Shown one piece after another: positions 27,001-33,311 of a stretch of 64,000 nucleotides of DNA. This DNA comes from JBBSOK01 sp965219125 (GTDB taxonomy: Bacteria > Bacteroidota > Bacteroidia > Flavobacteriales > Flavobacteriaceae), in NCBI GenBank assembly GCA_965219125.1, contig CBDCMO010000002.1:1674001-1738000 (forward strand), in the 5' to 3' direction. Every line of letters starts with the position of its first letter. The first letter of the stretch is position 1. A program made the translations under genes and the position numbers. The notes beneath the pieces are model-generated. The model was given only the letters and a program-made list of their open reading frames with translations. It did not search any database and was not told the DNA's origin.

Positions 27001-27507
27001 AATCAGCGCAATATGTGAACTGAGTGAAGAGAGAACATCAAGATTAGATTTTTCACTTTCGTATAGCTGTTGTTTCAAACTATTCTTATCAATGGCATTT
27101 TGCACTGCATATGGCAAGCGATGTAAGCGATCTTTAAAAAGATAATCCGTTGCTCCTTGTTTCAGTATTTCAACAGCTTTTTCATCACATATTGCCGAGG
27201 TTATAAGTATAATAGGAACATCTATTCCATTTATCTTTGCCATTTTTATCGCCTCTGTTGAACAAAAGTTAGGAGTATTGTGATCTGTTAAGATGAGGTC
27301 TGGAGCAAAATGTGTAAGTGCTTCTATGTAAGCTAACTTGTTGTTAACTACTAAGATTTCAAATTGATTCTTTACCTTCTTTAGTTCTATACCTACAAGC
27401 TCAGCATCTTTGGGAATGCCTTCAAGGTGAAGTAATTTTAATCTAGTTTTCAAATAGTGGGGATTTTTGCTAGCATTTTTTTGGAATAGATGTTGATTCA
27501 TCAACAT
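24082..27507 (-). CDS. Multi-PAS sensor histidine kinase with N-terminal degenerate receiver
   Basis: 1141 residues with no evident membrane segment, so probably cytoplasmic. Residues ~22-140 are a receiver-like domain (LILTDHNTP with the Asp, GATDYLFKDRL with the Lys), but the usual acidic pair is LHLEGIPKDAE. About six PAS/PAC units follow (160-905), for example LDSSLDVICTINREGEFVNV, FYDMFLKAPSAIGML and LLNTIGQAAIATDLDG. Then the dimerisation/phospho-acceptor helix (FSYIVSHNLRAPTANI) and an HATPase domain with N box YNLMINSIKYGKP, DNGLGID and GKGMGLFMVKAQ. It should autophosphorylate and pass phosphate to the adjacent receiver protein. The signal is unknown; several soluble PAS domains suggest redox or small-molecule sensing. 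Confidence 0.9.
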   Translation of the reverse strand: MLMNQHLFQKNASKNPHYLKTRLKLLHLEGIPKDAELVGIELKKVKNQFEILVVNNKLAYIEALTHFAPDLILTDHNTPNFCSTEAIKMAKINGIDVPIILITSAICDEKAVEILKQGATDYLFKDRLHRLPYAVQNAIDKNSLKQQLYESEKSNLDVLSSLSSHIALISLDGTLVAVNKAWEEYGANNGTKCLEGFSIGSNYFDVCKKAIEDGDCTAAKALAGIKSVLKKKNPYFEMEYSSHSQEKQQWFLLSAMTYGSDTNKVVISHQNITDRKIAENQLIETTVELQQTLTKFTKILDSSLDVICTINREGEFVNVSAASQKAWGYKPKDLVGSKFMNFVHPEDFEITDKATEKIFRGRKIPIFENRFIHKNGRAVPLLWSVNWDEKLGLLCCIAKDVTEKISLEKAIENERDQFYDMFLKAPSAIGMLKGANHIFEMANPLYLQLTGKNDIIGKTVAEVLPEVIEQDFVEMLDQVYQTGEPYIGTEMLVKVDRNDNGELVDMYVNFVYQAYRNGKGEIEGVSFFINDITEQVVSNKKIKKSEKQYRQIVETAQEGIWLLDENRRIIFVNKKMCEILEYTEEEILGKEHLYFMDECERKKALKAIKRRKRGIAESYELAFKSKTGKHILTSISANPIFDDSSNYKGSLGMVSDITEKKMADENNRFKANLLNTIGQAAIATDLDGVVNYWNKAAENAYGWTHEEAVGKNIMHLTTSNATIQQATEIMNDLKNGHTWSGEFKVQRKDGSYFPASVANSPIYNENNELSGIIGISSDITEKKKLEALLDKSNRLARIGSWEIDVKNGTVFWSDITKEIREADPDFIPDLKTGIGFFTKGNNKKIITKRVQECIDKGIPWDEELELTTFKGNMKWVRTIGEAEFVNGECSKVYGSFQDITERKKAEIERVKMVSDIVQRNSDLEQFSYIVSHNLRAPTANIIGFTGILLDETLTPQEQKESLKGLSSSVKVLDDVIKDINTILQIQREVHEKKETIVFSKLVEDIMISIHNLVEKPRARIVCDFSAVDKIYSLKIYIYSIFYNLMINSIKYGKPNKPPIIEIKSKKENGKIILTFKDNGLGIDIDAKGAKIFGLYNRFHSHVEGKGMGLFMVKAQVEVLGGNISVSSELNKGTEFTIIFDI

Positions 27508-27801
27508 TTTATCAAATCCAAAGTTTTACTTACTTCCGTAAATATATCGAACATTATTGTAGTATTAAAGGGGTATTTGCATTAAAAGATGTAAAATATA
27601 ATAGTTTGTAAAATGGTAGAAACATATTTGTATCTCATCGTTCACAAAACGTAGCAAATGTAAGAAAAGCAAAAATTTTCCTACAAATTAAAATTTACTT
27701 TTCATCATGGACAAATTCATCAGAAAGTTGAATACTATATTTAAGGATTCAATTTATAACAAAGTATGAAAGCAAATTTATTACCAAAAAAGGTAAAAAA
27801 T
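27508..27801. other. Intergenic region upstream of histidine kinase
   Basis: About 290 AT-rich bases between the kinase start and the tRNA-Ser terminator. The kinase promoter is presumably here; a TATATTTA-like element about 40 bases upstream of its ATG is possible but lacks a TTG. I see no ORF or repeat. Confidence 0.4.
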
Positions 27802-27834
27802 AAAAAAAACCCCAAAATAGAAATTTACAGGGTT
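27802..27834 (-). terminator. Terminator downstream of tRNA-Ser
   Basis: On the minus strand AACCC (27834-27830 complement) pairs with GGGTT (27813-27809 complement), followed by a run of T opposite A 27802-27809. It lies 25 bases beyond the tRNA 3' end. Confidence 0.6.
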
Positions 27835-27858
27835 ACTCTTGACTGTTTTTAAGTTTCG

Positions 27859-27943
27859 CAGAGAGGAAGGGATTCGAACCCTCGATACGTTGCCGTATAC
27901 AAGCTTTCCAGGCGTGCGCCATCGACCACTCGGCCACCTCTCT
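27859..27943 (-). tRNA. tRNA-Ser (anticodon GGA)
   Basis: An 85-base class II tRNA: acceptor AGAGAGG/CCTCTCT, discriminator G, D-arm GGCCGAGTGGTCGATGGC, anticodon loop CTGGAAA (GGA, reading UCC/UCU), long variable arm with TACG-GCAA-CGTA, and T-loop GGTTCGAATCC. CCA is not encoded. The anticodon stem reads CACGC/GCTTG, leaving a C-U mismatch in the middle pair, which is unusual. Confidence 0.95.
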
Positions 27944-28107
27944 AATTTTTTTACCCAATTTTACGGGTTGGCAAATATCACTAAATCTAGTTTATTGACC
28001 CAATATTTTTGCTGAAATTAATTGATTTAATCATTGAAGTTTTACACGCTAAATTATTAAGTATCATAATAAAATTTTCGAAACTTCAATTTAGATTCCT
28101 TAAACAA

Positions 28108-28149
28108 AACTGCCAACTGCCACTGAATACTGAATACTGAATACTGAAT
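28108..28149 (+). repeat. Dispersed repeat plus ACTGAAT heptamer array
   Basis: 28108-28125 is the inverted copy of the 18-base repeat at 489-506. It runs into four perfect tandem copies of ACTGAAT (28122-28149), which stop 3 bases before the asparaginase stop codon. Confidence 0.75.
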
Positions 28150-28151
28150 TT

Positions 28152-29183
28152 TCATTCCATTTCGCCCCTAAGCGATGTTTCAAAAATGGTTTTAAAGGAT
28201 TTTGGCGATACTTTTTGACCTAATAAATACATTAGTTTGGCTAAAGCAGCTTCGGTTGTTATGTCTTTTCCACTTATAACCCCCATTTTCTTTAAGGCTA
28301 CGCTTGTTTCGTAATTTCCCATTGCTACACTTCCGCCAGAACATTGGGTAACATTTATAATCGGAATTTGCTTTTTTAGCAAGACTTGAAGGCTATCTAA
28401 AAACCATTTTTCATTGGTAACATTTCCACTTCCGTATGTTTCAATAACCAAACCTTTTAAGTTTGGATAATTCAACATATAATTTACAGTTTCTGCATTA
28501 ATGCCCGGGAACATTTTAAGCAACACTACATTTTGATTTAAATTTTTTCTAGCTACAAACTTTTTATGTCTGTTCGGTTTGTAAAGTGCTTCATTATTTA
28601 TGGTTAAATGAACACCACTAACGACGAGTGCCGGATAATTTAAAGATGCAAAAGCTTGAAAATGTTCAGCATTGATCTTCGTTGTTCTATTTGCACGATA
28701 CAGTTTATATTCAAAATAAAGACCAACCTCAGCAATTTTAGATTTTCCATTTTCTTGAAGCGCTGCAATTTGGATTGAAGTAATCAAATTTTCCTTTGCA
28801 TCGGTTCGTAAATCGCCAATTGGTAATTGCGAACCCGTAAAAATTACAGGTTTTGAAAGATTTTCGAGCATAAAACTTACTGCCGAAGCTGTGTAACTCA
28901 TCGTATCACTACCGTGTAGCACTACAAAACCATCAAAATCTTGATATTTATCTTCAATAATAGTTACTATTTCTACCCAATATTCAGGTTTCATGTTGCT
29001 ACTATCAATCGGCTTTTCGAAACTATGGGTTGCAATTGTACAATCCAGCAATTTCAATTCGGGAATGTGCTGTAAAAGCTCGTTAAAGTTGAAGTTTTTC
29101 AAAGCTCCAGTTTCAAAATCCTTAATCATCCCGATTGTTCCGCCGGTGTAGAGTAATAGTATGTTGGGGTTTGTTTTGTTCAA
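28152..29183 (-). CDS. ansA: Type I L-asparaginase
   Basis: 343 residues, cytoplasmic (no signal peptide). It hydrolyses L-asparagine to aspartate and ammonia. The first nucleophile Thr is in LLLYTGGTIGM (residues ~10-20); the second catalytic set is in VVLHGSDTMSYTASA (Thr-Asp, residues ~88-102); KENLITS follows in the type I arrangement. Length is typical of AnsA-type enzymes. It is transcribed away from a heptamer repeat array immediately upstream, and no promoter is clear within it. Confidence 0.93.
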   Translation of the reverse strand: MNKTNPNILLLYTGGTIGMIKDFETGALKNFNFNELLQHIPELKLLDCTIATHSFEKPIDSSNMKPEYWVEIVTIIEDKYQDFDGFVVLHGSDTMSYTASAVSFMLENLSKPVIFTGSQLPIGDLRTDAKENLITSIQIAALQENGKSKIAEVGLYFEYKLYRANRTTKINAEHFQAFASLNYPALVVSGVHLTINNEALYKPNRHKKFVARKNLNQNVVLLKMFPGINAETVNYMLNYPNLKGLVIETYGSGNVTNEKWFLDSLQVLLKKQIPIINVTQCSGGSVAMGNYETSVALKKMGVISGKDITTEAALAKLMYLLGQKVSPKSFKTIFETSLRGEME

Positions 29184-29260
29184 AGTTTAAAGTTCAAGGT
29201 TCGAGGTTCGAGGTTCAAGATTAAAGATTCAACGTTCAACGTTCAACGTTCAAGATTTAT
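29184..29260 (+). repeat. Degenerate heptanucleotide array (GTTCAA phase)
   Basis: Eleven consecutive 7-base units in strict phase, of general form nGTTCAA or GATTCAA: AGTTTAA, AGTTCAA, GGTTCGA twice, GGTTCAA, GATTAAA, GATTCAA, CGTTCAA three times, GATTTAT. It starts at the asparaginase ATG side and fills the gap to the hepT remnant. A short relative (TTTAAAGTTCAAGGTT) lies upstream of tadA near 51436. Confidence 0.8.
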
Positions 29261-29315
29261 GATATATATTAGAAAGTAACGATTTTGAAACGTTGGAAAA
29301 ATTAATTGGAATAAT

Positions 29316-29651
29316 TCATTTTAGTAAATCTATAATTTCTGAACGTAAGGTGGGAAGCTCTTTATTAATAATCGTCCAAATTACTTCATCTGAAATAGTA
29401 TCATATTCGTGGGCAATTCTATTTCTAGTTCCAATTATTTTTTGCGCATTTTCTATTTGAATTTCACAATTTTCATATTTCGAAATTCGATTGATTGCTT
29501 CTCCGATAATTTAAATATTTCTCTCAATAGCTTATTTGGTTTTCAAATCTCTTTGATATTTGAAAAAATCTCTTTTTTCAGGCAAGAATTCAAATATCTC
29601 GTTAATTGAACGTAAAATATCTTCAAGCCAAGCGTTAACTTTATTGTCCAT
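29316..29651 (-). pseudogene. Broken hepT-like HEPN (DUF86) gene
   Basis: Reading from the ATG at 29651, the frame gives MDNKVNAWLEDILRSINEIFEF and later EAINRISKYEN and GTRNRIAHEYDTIS, typical of HepT-type HEPN proteins with the R-x4-H RNase motif (RNRIAH). Two in-frame TAA codons (29532-29534 and 29511-29513) interrupt it where homologues have an acidic residue, so each looks like GAA to TAA. There is no frameshift to the natural stop at 29316-29318. It overlaps the end of the MntA-like gene by 11 bases, the normal operon arrangement. No functional HEPN toxin can be made here. Confidence 0.8.
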
Positions 29652-29943
29652 AAATCGGAATTTTTGTTTCGTCAAGTTCTTTTCTGAAGAATTTATTTTT
29701 AATTGCTCTTTCCTCTATTAAATCTATGTCCCGTTTAAATAAATTCTGAAGGCTTTCTTTGAACTGAAAATATAAATCCGTGTATTGAAAAGGATCATCT
29801 TCATTGAAATCTACAACAAAATCTATATCAGAATGAATATTAAAATCTTTACGAGTAACCGAGCCAAATGCAGAAAACGATTTTACTCGATACTGCTTGC
29901 ACAACTTTTTAATTTGACTTTTATGGTTTTCAATAATATTCAT
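29641..29943 (-). CDS. MntA-like nucleotidyltransferase (MNT antitoxin type)
   Basis: 100-residue minimal nucleotidyltransferase. The active site is complete: SFSAFGSVTRKDFNIHSDIDFVVDF has the GS motif and the DxD pair. In HEPN/MNT modules this enzyme adds AMP to the HEPN toxin and neutralises it. Here the cognate HEPN gene, directly downstream, carries two stop codons, so the antitoxin appears to have outlived its toxin. Start is the ATG at 29943. Confidence 0.85.
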   Translation of the reverse strand: MNIIENHKSQIKKLCKQYRVKSFSAFGSVTRKDFNIHSDIDFVVDFNEDDPFQYTDLYFQFKESLQNLFKRDIDLIEERAIKNKFFRKELDETKIPIYGQ

Positions 29944-30001
29944 ATTCCAAATTTAGTGAATTTACAAGTAGGAAATTAGAGGAAGATTTTTAATATGAGA
30001 T

Positions 30002-30766
30002 TTAAACCCCAAAAACTTCCACAGAATTTTCAGTAGTTATCCGCGCTACTTCTTCAACCGAAATCTCGTAAATATCAGCAACTTTTTCAGCAATTAGTTT
30101 TAAATACGAACTTTCATTCCTTTTTCCGCGGAAAGGTGCAGGCGAAAGATAGGGCGAATCTGTTTCTAAAACGATATGCTTTAATGGAATTTGATTCAGA
30201 AATTGATCAATTTTTCCGTTTTTGAAAGTAACAACGCCACCAATACCTAATTTCATATTATACGAAATTGCTTGTTTTGCTTGTTCCAAAGTTCCCGTAA
30301 AACAATGGAATATCCCGAAGAGATCATCACTTTTTTCGCTTTCCAAAACTTCAAAAATCTCATCAAAAGCATCACGACAATGTATGACGATTGGTAATTT
30401 ATATTTTTTTGCTAGTCGAATTTGATGTTTAAAAGCTTCTATTTGAATTGGTAAAGTAGATTTATCCCAATACAAATCGATGCCAATTTCGCCAACCGCA
30501 ATAAATTTTCTTTTTTCAAATTCATTTTGAACGTGCTGCAATTCTTCTTTATAATTTTCTTTTACGGATGTTGGGTGAAGCCCCATCATTAAATGAACGT
30601 TTGGCGCAAAATCTTGCTCCAACTTATACATTGCTTCGGTATAGGTTGAGTCTATTGCAGGAATAAAAAATCGGGTAACGCCAACATCAATTGCTTTTTG
30701 TATCATCGCTGCCCTATCTTCATCAAAAGCCTCGCTGTATAAATGGGTGTGTGTATCTGTAAACAT
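30002..30766 (-). CDS. tatD: TatD-family metal-dependent hydrolase
   Basis: 254 residues, TIM-barrel metallo-hydrolase. Metal ligands are visible: TDTHTHLYS at the start (HxH), the Glu in AVGEIGIDLYW, His in LPIVIHCRDA, His in GIFHCFTG, and Asp in VLETDSPYLSP. TatD/YcfH enzymes act as DNases or D-aminoacyl-tRNA deacylases. Length is standard. Divergent from the retropepsin-like gene, with a ~50-base shared intergenic region. Confidence 0.93.
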   Translation of the reverse strand: MFTDTHTHLYSEAFDEDRAAMIQKAIDVGVTRFFIPAIDSTYTEAMYKLEQDFAPNVHLMMGLHPTSVKENYKEELQHVQNEFEKRKFIAVGEIGIDLYWDKSTLPIQIEAFKHQIRLAKKYKLPIVIHCRDAFDEIFEVLESEKSDDLFGIFHCFTGTLEQAKQAISYNMKLGIGGVVTFKNGKIDQFLNQIPLKHIVLETDSPYLSPAPFRGKRNESSYLKLIAEKVADIYEISVEEVARITTENSVEVFGV

Positions 30767-30767
30767 G

Positions 30768-30800
30768 TTGCAAAGCTACTTATTTTGTTTTCTATCTTTG
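30768..30800 (+). promoter_or_regulatory. Promoter of the aspartyl protease gene
   Basis: TTG at 30768-30770, 22-base spacer, TATCTTTG at 30793-30800. It ends 14 bases before the TTG start codon at 30815 and helps choose that start. Confidence 0.6.
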
Positions 30801-30814
30801 CCAAAAAAATTAGC

Positions 30815-31252
30815 TTGGTAGATTTACGTAGTTTTCTGGAAAAACAAGGTTTTGTAAGAATTGGTTTAAAACGATTAAATACAGGTCATTATAAATTTTC
30901 GGCGAAGTTGAATGGCGTAAAAGGCAATTTTATATTAGATACAGGCGCTTCAACAAGTTGTATTGGCTTTGATGATAGCCTAAAATTTAAAATGGTTGAA
31001 GAAGCAAGCGAAATTTTGGCTGCTGGTGCTGGAGCAACAAATATGAAAACTTTGATGTCCCGAAACAATCATTTTAAAGTACATAAAAAAGAATTCAATA
31101 ATATGGATTTTATTCTTTTTGACCTTTCTCACGTAAATGAAGCATTACAACAAGTAGATACAGAAGCTGTAAATGGCATTATTGGTGCCGACTTTTTAAA
31201 ATCGCACCGAGCTGTTATAGATTATGGTAGAAACTGTTTTTATTTGAAATAG
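30815..31252 (+). CDS. Retropepsin-like aspartyl protease
   Basis: 145 residues from the TTG at 30815, chosen because the promoter at 30768-30800 leaves no room for an earlier start. The catalytic signature GNFILDTGASTSCIG is clear, and the C-terminal IIGADFLKSHRAVIDYGRNCFYLK matches the closing strand of clan AA single-domain proteases, which act as dimers. No signal peptide, so cytoplasmic. The physiological substrate of this bacterial family is unknown. It is monocistronic and converges on sucB. Confidence 0.85.
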   Translation: MVDLRSFLEKQGFVRIGLKRLNTGHYKFSAKLNGVKGNFILDTGASTSCIGFDDSLKFKMVEEASEILAAGAGATNMKTLMSRNNHFKVHKKEFNNMDFILFDLSHVNEALQQVDTEAVNGIIGADFLKSHRAVIDYGRNCFYLK

Positions 31253-31256
31253 AAAA

Positions 31257-31274
31257 ACCCAGCTTTTCAGCTGG
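31257..31274 (-). terminator. Terminator of the sucA-sucB operon
   Basis: CCAGCT (31259-31264) pairs with AGCTGG (31269-31274) across a four-base loop. On the minus strand the stem is followed by GTTTTT, so it terminates transcription coming from sucB; it may also slow the convergent protease transcript. Confidence 0.75.
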
Positions 31275-31300
31275 ATTTGTATTATTAAATTCAAAAAGTT

Positions 31301-32596
31301 TTAGATTTCCAAAGCCTTTTTTACATTGCCATTCATCAATAATTCTTCTGGACTTTCTAATGCTTCTTTAATTGCTACCAAGAATCCAACAGATTCTCTT
31401 CCATCAATAATTCTGTGGTCGTATGATAATGCTACGTACATAACGGGTGCAACAACAATACCGCCATCACGAACAATTGCTCTGTCAACAATATTGTGCA
31501 TTCCTAAAATTGCAGATTGTGGTGGGTTGATAATTGGTGTGCTAAGCATACTTCCAAAAACACCACCGTTTGAGATTGTGAACGTTCCGCCAGTCATTTC
31601 ATCTACTGTAATCTGACCGTCGCGAGCGCGAATTGCAAGACGTTTAACCTCAGCTTCTACACCTCTAAAACTTAAATTTTCAGCATTTCTAATAACTGGA
31701 ACCATTAATCCTTTAGGTCCTGAAACGGCTATTGAAATATCTTTATAATCGTAAGCAATTTTATAATCGCCATCTATCATTGAGTTTACTTCTGGAAATA
31801 AATCTAAAGCGCGAACAACTGCTAATGTGAAAAACGACATGAAGCCTAAACCAACACCATGTTTTTCTTTGAACTGTTCCTTATATTGATTTCTAAGCGC
31901 AAAAATGGCTGACATATCTACTTCGTTAAAAGTAGTAAGCATAGCAGTTTCATTTTTTGCTGAAACCAAACGCTCGGCAACTTTACGTCGTAGCATAGAA
32001 AGTTTGCTGCGCTCGGTTCCTCTTGCTGCATCGCCTGGCGTGCCCATTGATGGGGTTGCATTATTCGCATCGTCTTTGGTTATACGACCATCGCGACCCG
32101 AACCTTTTACATTGTCTGCTTTAATATTTTTTTCATCTAAAATTTTCTTTGCTGAAGGGCTTGGTGTACCTGTGGCATAGCTTTTCTTATCTTGAACTTG
32201 CTCTGGCGTAGAAGGTTTTGAAGGTGTTTGCTTTTCTGAATCGGCTTTTTTATCTGAATCGGTTCCTTCAAATTTCTTTGAATCCGTTTTAGAGTCATCA
32301 GCTTTTTCTTCTTTTTTATCTTCCTTTTTCTCAGCTTTTTCGTCTCCTCCAGGTTTTTTTGCTTCGGTATCGATTAAGCAAACTACGTCGCCAACTGCTA
32401 CTGCGTCGCCTTCTTCAGCTTTTAAGGTTATTATTCCACTTGCTTCTGCAGGAAGTTCTAAAGTTGCTTTGTCGCTGTCAACCTCTGCAATTGCTTGATC
32501 TTTTTCAACCCAATCGCCATCGGCAACTAACCATTGTGCTATTTCAACTTCGGTAATCGATTCGCCCGGTGAAGGAACTTTCATTTCTAATGCCAT
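31301..32596 (-). CDS. sucB: Dihydrolipoamide succinyltransferase (E2 of 2-oxoglutarate dehydrogenase)
   Basis: 431 residues. Lipoyl domain 1-77 with the lipoylated Lys in EVDSDKATLELPA; a long Lys/Asp/Ser-rich linker (78-135); peripheral subunit-binding domain (ATGTPSPSAKKILDEKNI, GRDGRITKDDA); catalytic core from ~200 with the active site SYDHRIIDGRE. It transfers succinyl from lipoamide to CoA in the TCA cycle. It is separated from sucA, on the same strand, by an ORF6N gene and a pair of palindromes. Confidence 0.96.
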   Translation of the reverse strand: MALEMKVPSPGESITEVEIAQWLVADGDWVEKDQAIAEVDSDKATLELPAEASGIITLKAEEGDAVAVGDVVCLIDTEAKKPGGDEKAEKKEDKKEEKADDSKTDSKKFEGTDSDKKADSEKQTPSKPSTPEQVQDKKSYATGTPSPSAKKILDEKNIKADNVKGSGRDGRITKDDANNATPSMGTPGDAARGTERSKLSMLRRKVAERLVSAKNETAMLTTFNEVDMSAIFALRNQYKEQFKEKHGVGLGFMSFFTLAVVRALDLFPEVNSMIDGDYKIAYDYKDISIAVSGPKGLMVPVIRNAENLSFRGVEAEVKRLAIRARDGQITVDEMTGGTFTISNGGVFGSMLSTPIINPPQSAILGMHNIVDRAIVRDGGIVVAPVMYVALSYDHRIIDGRESVGFLVAIKEALESPEELLMNGNVKKALEI

Positions 32597-32660
32597 AATC
32601 TTATTTTTTAGTAGCCCTTGCGGGTTTTATTGGTATGTTGAATTTTAATTCTTTTTTAAT

Positions 32661-32745
32661 CTTGAGGACGCAATTTGCGACCTTAAAAATTTTATTTGCT
32701 ATTTTTCTAATAATTCTAAGATCACAATTTGTGACCTTAAAAATA
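32661..32745 (-). repeat. Two related palindromes between the ORF6N gene and sucB
   Basis: Two direct copies of a ~34-base unit. Copy A centres on CGCAATTTGCG (32669-32679), copy B on TCACAATTTGTGA (32722-32734). Both are odd palindromes around the same AATTT core, and both are followed by CCTTAAAAAT. Between the copies, both arms change together (CGC/GCG against CAC/GTG), so the symmetry is conserved. Confidence 0.75.
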
Positions 32746-32762
32746 AATATTCATTTCTTAAC

Positions 32763-33269
32763 TTATTTATACCCTATTCTTTTTCGCTCAGATTGCTCTT
32801 GTTCTTTGGTATCTTTTTCCATTAAATATCGAAGGGCATCATAAACATTATTGAATTGCTCGTCATATTTTTCTTCCAATTTCGATAGCTTTTCGCTTAA
32901 ATCTTTGTGAGTTAAGGCATATTGACGCATCATGACAAATGCTCTAATTATCGAAATGTTTAATTCAATTGCCGTTTTGCTCCTTAATACACTTGAAAGC
33001 ATTGCCACTCCTTGTTCTGTAAATGCAAAAGGTGTTGCGGGACTGAATTTTATATTTTTTGGTAGCTTATCACAAACTGTGATAAGCTCGTTCCATTCTT
33101 TCTTTGAAAGTTGAAACATAAAATCCTTCGGAAATCTTTCTAAATTTCTACGTACAGCTTGCTTTAACGTTCGGGTTTCAACCCCATAAATTTCGGCCAA
33201 ATCGAAATCTAACATTACGTTTTGATTGCGAATTTGATAGATTTTATCTTTAATTATTGCTATTTCCAA
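32763..33269 (-). CDS. ORF6N-domain DNA-binding protein
   Basis: 168 residues, starting at TTG (33269); no ATG is available before residue 19. The N-terminal ORF6N domain is clear: IYQIRNQNVMLDFDLAEIYGVETRTLKQAVRRN, RFPKDFMFQLSKKEW, then FAFTEQGVAMLSSVLRSKTAIELNISIIRAFV. A coiled-coil-like tail follows (residues ~115-165). ORF6N domains occur in phage and bacterial DNA-binding proteins, usually of unknown target. It sits between sucA and sucB on their strand, 42 bases after sucA, a position alien to TCA metabolism. Its own coding region contains a 25-base perfect inverted repeat, and two related palindromes follow it. Confidence 0.85.
   Translation of the reverse strand: MEIAIIKDKIYQIRNQNVMLDFDLAEIYGVETRTLKQAVRRNLERFPKDFMFQLSKKEWNELITVCDKLPKNIKFSPATPFAFTEQGVAMLSSVLRSKTAIELNISIIRAFVMMRQYALTHKDLSEKLSKLEEKYDEQFNNVYDALRYLMEKDTKEQEQSERKRIGYK
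33064..33088 (-). repeat. 25-base inverted repeat inside the ORF6N gene
   Basis: AGCTTATCACA (33064-33074) and TGTGATAAGCT (33078-33088) are perfect 11-base arms around AAC. The TCACA...TGTGA core matches the palindrome at 32722-32734. It encodes the ELITVCDKL part of the ORF6N protein. Confidence 0.85.
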
Positions 33270-33311
33270 TTACTTCAATATAAAAGTTTGTACAATTTGA
33301 ACTAATAAATA

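Noticed and set aside
32635..32844. Plus-strand 69-codon frame across the palindromes next to the ORF6N gene
   Set aside because: It is created by the two repeats (ILRTQFATLK and ILRSQFVTLK) and AT-rich DNA; nothing indicates translation.
32763..33269. Prophage or integrated element around the ORF6N gene
   Set aside because: No integrase, phage structural gene or att-like repeat is nearby; both neighbours are subunits of the same enzyme complex.
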